Shown here piece by piece: positions 59,012 through 64,000 of a stretch of DNA of 64,000 nt; position 1 is the first letter of the stretch, and each line of letters starts with the position of its first letter. Position numbers and translations under genes: made by a program. The notes under the pieces are model-generated. The model was not told where the DNA came from, made no database searches, and saw only the letters and a list, made by a program, of their open reading frames with translations. Source of the DNA: Micromonospora sp. WMMD812 (GTDB taxonomy: Bacteria > Actinomycetota > Actinomycetes > Mycobacteriales > Micromonosporaceae). Location: contig NZ_CP114904.1 of assembly GCF_027497215.1 (NCBI RefSeq), positions 4,362,001 to 4,426,000 on the forward strand. Direction: 5' to 3'.

Positions 59012-59063
59012 GTCGCGCACCCGCCGGACGGTGGTCAGCAGCAGGTCCGCGACACGCGCCGAG

Positions 59064-59948
59064 TCAGCCGGTGGTCAGCAGCAGGCCGGCGACCGTGCCG
59101 AGCACGAGGAACGGGCCGAACGGGACGTGGCTCGACCACCGGGCCCGGCGGGCCAGCAGCAGGCCGAGGCTGACCAGCGCGGCGAGCCCGAGAGCGAGCA
59201 GCAGCCCGGCCACCAGGACGGGCCAGCCGTACCAGCCGAGCAGCAGGCCGGCGCCGAGCGCGAGCTTGGCGTCACCCAGCCCGAAGCCCCGCCGGCCGAG
59301 CAGCAGGGTGGTGGTGGCGAAGAAGAGCGCGAGGCCGGCCCCGGCCAGCGTCGCCCGCAGCCAGGGGCCGGCTCCCGTGCCACTCAGCGCGGCCAGCCCG
59401 AGCAGCGCCCAGACCCCGGCCGCCGCCGGGTAGGTGAGCCGGTCCGGCAGCCGGTGCACCGCCACGTCGACGAGGCTGAGTGGTATCGCCCAGGCGAGCC
59501 ACCAGCCCACGGCCGCCAGTTCCACGGCGGGAAGGCCGAGCAGCGCCAGCACCAGCACGGCCGCCAGCGCGGCCAGTTCGACCGTGGCCGGCGGTGGCCC
59601 GACCCGGGCCCGGCACCGCCCGCACCGGGCCAGCGGGCCGAGCGCGGGCCACGGGCGGCGCAGGCCGACCGGTGCGCCGCAGGCCACGCAGCCGGCCAGG
59701 GCCGGCGCGTCCGGTGGTACGGCGTGCCGCAGCGCCGCCAGCCGGAGCAGCGGGGTGACCGCCAGGGCCGCGAGCACGGCGGCGGCACGGCCGGACGGGG
59801 TGGGCTCGATGGCGGCGGCCCGGGCCGGCTCGGGTGGCGTGCCGGACGCGGTGGGTTGGGCGCCGGCGGCCCCCGCCGGCTCCGGCGGGATGCCGGACGG
59901 GATGGGCCGCGGCCCGGTCAGCGCCATGGCGACCGCCCGGAGCAGCAC
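59064..59948 (-). CDS. Prepilin peptidase (TadV/type IV, A24 family)
   Basis: A 294-residue membrane protease. The two active aspartates are in LVDVAVHRLPDRL and GFGLGDAKLALGAG. Two CxxC motifs (CVACGAPV, CGRCRARV) in the N-terminal half form the zinc-binding module of bifunctional prepilin peptidases, though the methylase core seems reduced. The N-terminus is unusually long, with an Ala/Pro-rich repeat. It processes Flp/Tad prepilins; the other Tad genes lie on the opposite strand to the right. GTG 59948 or ATG 59927 may be the start. Confidence 0.85.
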   Translation of the reverse strand: MLLRAVAMALTGPRPIPSGIPPEPAGAAGAQPTASGTPPEPARAAAIEPTPSGRAAAVLAALAVTPLLRLAALRHAVPPDAPALAGCVACGAPVGLRRPWPALGPLARCGRCRARVGPPPATVELAALAAVLVLALLGLPAVELAAVGWWLAWAIPLSLVDVAVHRLPDRLTYPAAAGVWALLGLAALSGTGAGPWLRATLAGAGLALFFATTTLLLGRRGFGLGDAKLALGAGLLLGWYGWPVLVAGLLLALGLAALVSLGLLLARRARWSSHVPFGPFLVLGTVAGLLLTTG

Positions 59949-60298
59949 GAGGGCCCGCCGAAGGCGAACACGGAACGTAACTTAACGATCGCTCTGGTGT
60001 AGCGGATGGCGCGAGAAATGACCTCGTGTCGAGCCGGCCCGCCCGGCGGCGTCGGCCGGACGGGAGCACCCGGCCGACGCGCCGCCCGTCCGGGCCGAGG
60101 CGCCGGCCCACCCGGTCGACCGAGGGACGGATCGGGCCAGATGCCGCAAGGGGTTCGCGTCTTCCGCCTCGCGGGCCGGCGACCCGGTCTCGCCCCACAC
60201 CCGGCACCCGGATGCACCCCCGCCCATCGCGGCACACCCGGGCCGGCCTGTGCCCTGCTCACCCGCCACCACCACCTGTCATCACGGAGAGTGTTCGA
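59949..60298. other. Divergent gap of the Tad region
   Basis: About 350 bases between the prepilin peptidase and the leader ORF. GC-rich frames on both strands look like shadows. AACTTAACGATCG near 59980 is the only AT-richer block and could be promoter DNA for the peptidase gene. Confidence 0.4.
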
Positions 60299-60355
60299 AT
60301 GAATTGCCTCTGTTGCATCGGCGGACGTCAGCCTATGCTCGCCCCTTGGGTGTGA
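60299..60355 (+). CDS. Short cysteine-rich leader ORF
   Basis: An 18-residue frame, MNCLCCIGGRQPMLAPWV, with a good ribosome-binding site (GGAGAG seven bases before ATG). Three of its first six residues are cysteines. Actinobacterial Cys-rich upstream ORFs are known attenuators, but the downstream gene here has no evident link to cysteine, and 175 bases separate them. Confidence 0.4.
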   Translation: MNCLCCIGGRQPMLAPWV

Positions 60356-60529
60356 CGCAAGACTCATCGAGACGATCGGACGAACTCGAACTTCGCATTT
60401 GTAAAAGATCCGTAAAGGTAAATGCGGCGGCGCTTTCGACGGCTCCGGATGTGACCATTCGGGCGCGCTTCCGCATGCCCGGCGGCCGACGACGAGGTGG
60501 CCGCCGGTCGCCACCGAGGAGGCACGGCG

Positions 60530-61096
60530 GTGCGAGGACGGCAGCTCAGCCGAGCGACAACCTGCCTGTTGACGGTCGCGGCGCTGGCATCCGCGCCAGC
60601 CTGCGGCGCCGGCCGGGAGGCGGCGGTCCGGCCGCCGGCGAGCCCGACCGGGGACGCGTCGGCGGAGCGGGACGCCGATGAACAGGCCGCGGGAAAAGCC
60701 GCGTTGGACGCGTATTCCGGCTATCTCGCCGCGTCCCGTACGGCGAGTCGGCGCGGTGATCCGCACGCCCCGGAACTGTCCCGGTTCCTCGCGGATCCGC
60801 TGTTGACGCGAGTCCGAATGGCAATTCGCGAGACGAAGGAGCACGGTGCGATGCGTACCGGGACGTTGAAGTCGGATCCCACCGTGACGGCGGTGAGCCT
60901 GGACTCCGTACCGGCCACCGTGGAGATCCAGGACTGCCTCGACGCGACCGGATACCGGCTGGTCTACGTGAAGAACCAGCGGGCGGTGCCCGGCAGCGAC
61001 GGGAAGAAGTACCTGGCCACCGCCACCGCCACCCGCTACCCCGACGGGCGTTGGCGGATCAACGCCGGCGCGGCCCACCAGGACCAGCCGTGCTGA
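60530..61096 (+). CDS. Lipoprotein upstream of the Tad pilus genes
   Basis: A 188-residue lipoprotein. GTG at 60530 has GAGGAGG at good spacing; the signal peptide ends in ASAPAC near residue 23. The mature part has an Ala-rich spacer and an NTF2-like domain (AALDAYSGYLAASRTA, and GYRLVYVKNQRAVPG with YPDGRWRI near the end). It overlaps the next gene by seven bases. Possibly a pilus-assembly or cell-wall factor; function unknown. Confidence 0.75.
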   Translation: MRGRQLSRATTCLLTVAALASAPACGAGREAAVRPPASPTGDASAERDADEQAAGKAALDAYSGYLAASRTASRRGDPHAPELSRFLADPLLTRVRMAIRETKEHGAMRTGTLKSDPTVTAVSLDSVPATVEIQDCLDATGYRLVYVKNQRAVPGSDGKKYLATATATRYPDGRWRINAGAAHQDQPC

Positions 61097-62160
61097 CCTG
61101 GGGAGGAAGAGGCGCCCCGGTCCGTCCGTCCCGGACCGGGGCACCTCACCGGACGCCCGCGCGGCCAGCCGCACCGACGGGTGGACGATCGCGGCCCGCA
61201 CGCGGCCACGGCGTACGCCCGCGCCTCGCGCTGGCCGGGATCGGGCTGGTACTGCTGCTCGCGGCGGCCGGCACCACGCCGGCGGCCGCCCGCCGGGCCG
61301 ACCCGGGCGGCGACTGCCCGCCGGAGCAGCACGACTGCAGCGTCTGGGACGACGAGCCCGGCACGCCGGGCGGCCCGGGCGGCGGGGGCGACCCCGGCGG
61401 GGGCGGCGACTCCGGTGGCGGGGGCGGCGCGGGAAAGTGCCAGTGGAACGGCCGCGTCGTGAAGTGCTACGACGACCTGCTCGGCTGGTTCAACAATGCC
61501 GACGGCTGCTACTACAAGCTGGAGGAGCCGCAGCGGCCCGGCACTCCCGAGGGCAAGCAGTGGTACCTGCTGACCTGCAACGGCGGCGACCTCGGCGCGC
61601 AGCGCGCGGAGCTGCTCGACGGTTCGCCCCCCGGCTACGGCGCCCCGCCCGACCCCGAGGAGCTGGCCCGGCGGGCGCTGGCCCGGATCACCATCGCGCC
61701 GCCCCGGATCGCGGTGGCACCCCGCCGCAGCACCGGACCCGGCCTGGTCGGGCTGCCGGTCTGGATGTGGGCCAGCCCCGGCGAGCAGTACTTCGGGTGT
61801 CCGGCAGCGAACCCCGACTGCTCCGCACCCGTGATCCGCGAGTCGGAGACCGAGCGCGGACTGACCGTGTCGATCGAGGCCCGCTTCGACCGGATCGTCT
61901 GGGACATGGACGACGGCCGGCAGGTCACCTGCACCGGCCCCGGCACGGAGTACAAGGTTGCCGGCCCGTACGCCGGCAAGCCCTCCCCGACCTGCGGCTA
62001 CGACCGCGGGTACGCCAAGGCCGGCACCTACCGGGTCGACGCCACCACGCACTGGACGGTGACCTGGCACGGCGGCGGCGAGAGCGGGGTCATCCCGGTG
62101 ACCCGGGCCACCGGAAACGTCCCGATCCAGATCAACGAACTCCAGGTGGTGACGCGATGA
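61090..62160 (+). CDS. Secreted protein with Gly-rich linker, Tad operon
   Basis: A 356-residue exported protein. A long basic N-terminal stretch precedes a signal-type helix (LALAGIGLVLLLAAAG, cleavage near AAA). Then come a PGGPGGGGDPGGGGDSGGGG linker, a cysteine-containing region (KCQWNGRVVKCYDDLLGWF), and a C-terminal beta domain with paired cysteines (VTCTGPGTEYKV, PTCGYDRGYAKAGTYRVDAT), reminiscent of PKD/Ig folds. GTG at 61090 overlaps the previous stop; no better start is available. Operon context suggests pilus assembly or surface display. Confidence 0.75.
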   Translation: MLTWGGRGAPVRPSRTGAPHRTPARPAAPTGGRSRPARGHGVRPRLALAGIGLVLLLAAAGTTPAAARRADPGGDCPPEQHDCSVWDDEPGTPGGPGGGGDPGGGGDSGGGGGAGKCQWNGRVVKCYDDLLGWFNNADGCYYKLEEPQRPGTPEGKQWYLLTCNGGDLGAQRAELLDGSPPGYGAPPDPEELARRALARITIAPPRIAVAPRRSTGPGLVGLPVWMWASPGEQYFGCPAANPDCSAPVIRESETERGLTVSIEARFDRIVWDMDDGRQVTCTGPGTEYKVAGPYAGKPSPTCGYDRGYAKAGTYRVDATTHWTVTWHGGGESGVIPVTRATGNVPIQINELQVVTR

Positions 62161-62201
62161 GCACGACGAACCCGCGGATCAGGACGGCGGTGGCCCGGTG
62201 A
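62157..62201 (+). CDS. 14-residue coupling ORF
   Basis: MSTTNPRIRTAVAR. Its ATG overlaps the preceding stop (ATGA) and its own stop overlaps the next gene's GTG (GTGA). It could be a real micropeptide or merely a device that carries ribosomes across 40 bases to the cpaB-like start. Confidence 0.45.
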   Translation: MSTTNPRIRTAVAR

Positions 62202-62857
62202 GCCTGGCGACGCGTAACGGGACCGGGACCGTGGACCCGCCGGTCAACCCGCCGAAGGTGGTCCGGCAGCGCCGGACCCGCCCCGGGCTGCTGGGCCTGG
62301 CCGTGCTGCTCATCGCGCTCGGCGGGCTCGGGGCCGCGTTCGCGGTCACCTCGGTCCGGGCCACCGGGAGCTACCTGGCGGTGTCCCGCGCGGTGGAGGT
62401 CGGCCGGCAGCTCGTCGCCGACGACCTGGTGTCCGTGCAGGTGTCCGGCGGGACCGGACTGGCCCCGGTGCCGGCCGACCGGCTCGACGAGGTGGTCGGC
62501 AAGCGGGCCGCCGTGGCGCTGACCCCGGGCACCCTGCTGACCCTGGCCCAGCTGACCGACGACCCGCTGCTCGGCCCCGGTCAGCAGCAGGTGGCCCTCG
62601 GCCTGGACGCCGCCGAGGTGCCCGCCCGGAGACTGCACCCCGGGGACAAGGTCCTGCTGGTCAGCACGCCGGATGACGACGCCACCGGCCCGCCCTCCGT
62701 TGCCGGCACCCGGTTCGAGGCGACCGTGATCGACACCAGCACCTCGGACGACGACGAGGTGGTGGTCTACCTGGCGCTCGCCGTCCGGGACGTGCCGGCG
62801 GTGGTGGCGCTGAACGCGCAAAACCGGATCGCCGTCGTGCTGACCGAGGCGGCCTGA
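62198..62857 (+). CDS. SAF-domain protein, CpaB/RcpC-like
   Basis: A 219-residue protein with one membrane helix (residues 32-52, LLGLAVLLIALGGLGAAFAV) and an extracytoplasmic SAF/CpaB domain (VEVGRQLVADDLVSVQVSGG, and GKRAAVALTPGTLLTLAQL). CpaB-type proteins belong to the Tad secretion machinery. GTG at 62198 is coupled to the 14-residue ORF. Two bases separate it from the cpaE-like gene. Confidence 0.82.
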   Translation: MSLATRNGTGTVDPPVNPPKVVRQRRTRPGLLGLAVLLIALGGLGAAFAVTSVRATGSYLAVSRAVEVGRQLVADDLVSVQVSGGTGLAPVPADRLDEVVGKRAAVALTPGTLLTLAQLTDDPLLGPGQQQVALGLDAAEVPARRLHPGDKVLLVSTPDDDATGPPSVAGTRFEATVIDTSTSDDDEVVVYLALAVRDVPAVVALNAQNRIAVVLTEAA

Positions 62858-62859
62858 GA

Positions 62860-63660
62860 ATGGCGATCATCGCGCTGGTCTCCGCGAAGGGCTCGCCGGG
62901 GGTCACCACCGCGGCGCTCGCCGCCGCGCTGACGTGGCACCGGCGGCTGGTGCTCGCCGAGTGCGACCCGGCGGGCGGTTCGATCCTCGCCGGCTTCCTC
63001 GGCGGCGCGCTCGACGGGCCACGGGGCATCGGCGAGCTGGCCGTGGGTGAGTTGCGCGACGGCAATCTGGACACCGCGTTCTGGTCGCAGCTGGTCGACC
63101 TGGACGCGCCGCGCCGGGAACGGCTGTTGCTGCCCGGGGTGGTCGACCCGGCCCAGTCCGGCAGCGTCAGCCCGCTGTGGCAACGGTTCGCCGATTTCTT
63201 CACCGGGCTGGAACGCGGCACACCCCCGTACGACGTGCTGGTCGACTGCGGCCGGCTGCAGGTGGCCAACCCGCCCTGGCCGCTGCTGCGCGCCGCCTCG
63301 GTGGTGCTGGTGGTGACCCGGTCCGAACTGCCCGACCTCTCCGGCGCCCAAGCCACCGTGAAGGCGATCGAGCGGGACTTCGCCGAGCACCGGGTACCGG
63401 CCGGCAGCCTGCGGCTGCTGCTGATCGGCGACGGGCACGGGCGCACCGAGATCAGCCGCGCGCTGCGGCTGCCGGTGATCGCGCGACTGCCCGACGACCC
63501 GCGTACCGCCCGGGTGCTCGCCCTCGGCGGTACGGTCCGCGCCGGGCGGCCGCTGATGCGCGCCGCGGGCGCCCTGGAGGTGCCGGTCGGGACCCTGCTG
63601 GACCGCCGCCGGGCGCGGCTGGCCTGGCCCGTCCAGCAGGGGGTGCCGGATGCGGTTTGA
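62860..63660 (+). CDS. CpaE/TadZ-like ATPase
   Basis: A 266-residue ParA/MinD-superfamily protein. The P-loop is degenerate: SAKGSPGVTTAALAAALTWH instead of the canonical KGGxGKT, so nucleotide hydrolysis may be weak or lost, as in several TadZ proteins. Other elements are ECDPAGGSILAGFL and YDVLVDCGRL. It would position the Tad pilus at the pole or septum. It overlaps the following ATPase gene by 11 bases. Confidence 0.85.
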   Translation: MAIIALVSAKGSPGVTTAALAAALTWHRRLVLAECDPAGGSILAGFLGGALDGPRGIGELAVGELRDGNLDTAFWSQLVDLDAPRRERLLLPGVVDPAQSGSVSPLWQRFADFFTGLERGTPPYDVLVDCGRLQVANPPWPLLRAASVVLVVTRSELPDLSGAQATVKAIERDFAEHRVPAGSLRLLLIGDGHGRTEISRALRLPVIARLPDDPRTARVLALGGTVRAGRPLMRAAGALEVPVGTLLDRRRARLAWPVQQGVPDAV

Positions 63661-64000
63661 ACCGGTCTCCACGGATCCGCGCCGGCAGCCGCCGGCCGCG
63701 ACGTCGACCGTGCCGCCGCTGGCGCCGGCGCACGGCCGGCAGCACCCGCCGCCGCCCGCGCTCCCGGCGACGGCGGCCGTGCCGCAGCCCGAGCCACCGC
63801 CCCGGCCCCGAATCGACTTCCACGTGGTCCGCGAGCTGCGCCGCGAGCTGACCGAGCGGCTCACCCTCTGGCAGCGCGGCCGCGAGTTCACCGTCGACGA
63901 GGAGGACACCGAGCGGGCCCGGCTCGCCGTGGCGGTCGTCGCCGGGTACGCCGACTCGGTCCGCCGCGCCGGCACGCCGATGCCGGCCGACGAGGAGCGC
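63650..64000 (+). CDS. CpaF/TadA secretion ATPase, N-terminal part
   Basis: The first 117 codons of a gene that continues past the window. After a Pro-rich head (residues 1-57) comes RIDFHVVRELRRELTERLTL and FTVDEEDTERARLAVAVVAG, typical of the N-terminal domain of the TadA/CpaF hexameric ATPase that drives pilus assembly. ATG at 63650 overlaps the end of the cpaE-like gene. Confidence 0.75.
   Translation, partial: MRFEPVSTDPRRQPPAATSTVPPLAPAHGRQHPPPPALPATAAVPQPEPPPRPRIDFHVVRELRRELTERLTLWQRGREFTVDEEDTERARLAVAVVAGYADSVRRAGTPMPADEER

Noticed and set aside
60497..60529. ATG 60497 as start of the Tad lipoprotein
   Set aside because: The added residues are basic and non-conserved, and GTG 60530 has the strong GAGGAGG site directly upstream.

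Overview
The window is high-GC actinobacterial DNA. Gene content and style point to Micromonosporaceae, probably Micromonospora: many GTG starts, a stressosome/partner-switching repertoire, CcsB-ResB cytochrome c maturation, a Tad pilus cluster and many leaderless-type promoters. This taxon is inferred from gene content, not from a marker search.

Layout. 1-1.6 kb: end of an alpha/beta hydrolase, then an AhpD-like gene divergent from a MarR regulator with a paired operator. 1.7-7.8 kb: a tightly overlapping minus-strand run of hemL, a histidine phosphatase, a TlpA thioredoxin, CcdA, ResB and CcsB (heme and cytochrome c maturation). 7.9-15.6 kb: signalling genes, namely a STAS antagonist, a giant poly-HAMP hybrid kinase with a coupled response regulator, and a divergent RsbW-GAF-PP2C switch protein. 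16-23 kb: FAD oxidase with an SOS-box-like site, S9 peptidase, threonine/serine dehydratase, small membrane and secreted proteins, a DinB-like protein and AraC. 23.2-29.3 kb: a stressosome operon (RsbR, RsbS, RsbT, RsbT-phosphatase, histidine kinase, REC-GAF-PP2C) and a separate STAS gene. 29.3-41 kb: MFS/GntR, MscL, a small gene behind a second SOS-box-like site, BenE/XRE-cupin, a short LuxR-type ATPase regulator, PP2C, an Eis-like acetyltransferase, a beta-helix lipoprotein and an epimerase. 41.1 kb: tRNA-Lys(TTT).

From the tRNA to about 54 kb the window looks like accessory DNA: orphan genes, a gene remnant cut by an IS110-family element with a candidate bridge-RNA region, LtrA, PadR plus a membrane protein, SDR/TetR with twin operators, an ABC-F protein, a broken quinone oxidoreductase next to HxlR, and an SMI1/KNR4 protein. 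54-64 kb: a decayed second LtrA, a zinc-ribbon protein, a frameshifted GH65 phosphorylase, a PAP2 phosphatase, and the start of a Tad/Flp pilus cluster (prepilin peptidase, lipoprotein, secreted protein, CpaB-like, CpaE-like, CpaF).

Cross-cutting structure. (i) At least eight genes have the hexamer TANNNT exactly six bases before the start codon, the signature of leaderless transcription. (ii) Two hairpin repeats with the core TGATCATGA sit in convergent 3' intergenic gaps. (iii) Two inverted-repeat-bounded MITE-like elements lie at 15.7 and 32.9 kb in opposite orientation. (iv) Several divergent regulator promoters carry good operator palindromes.
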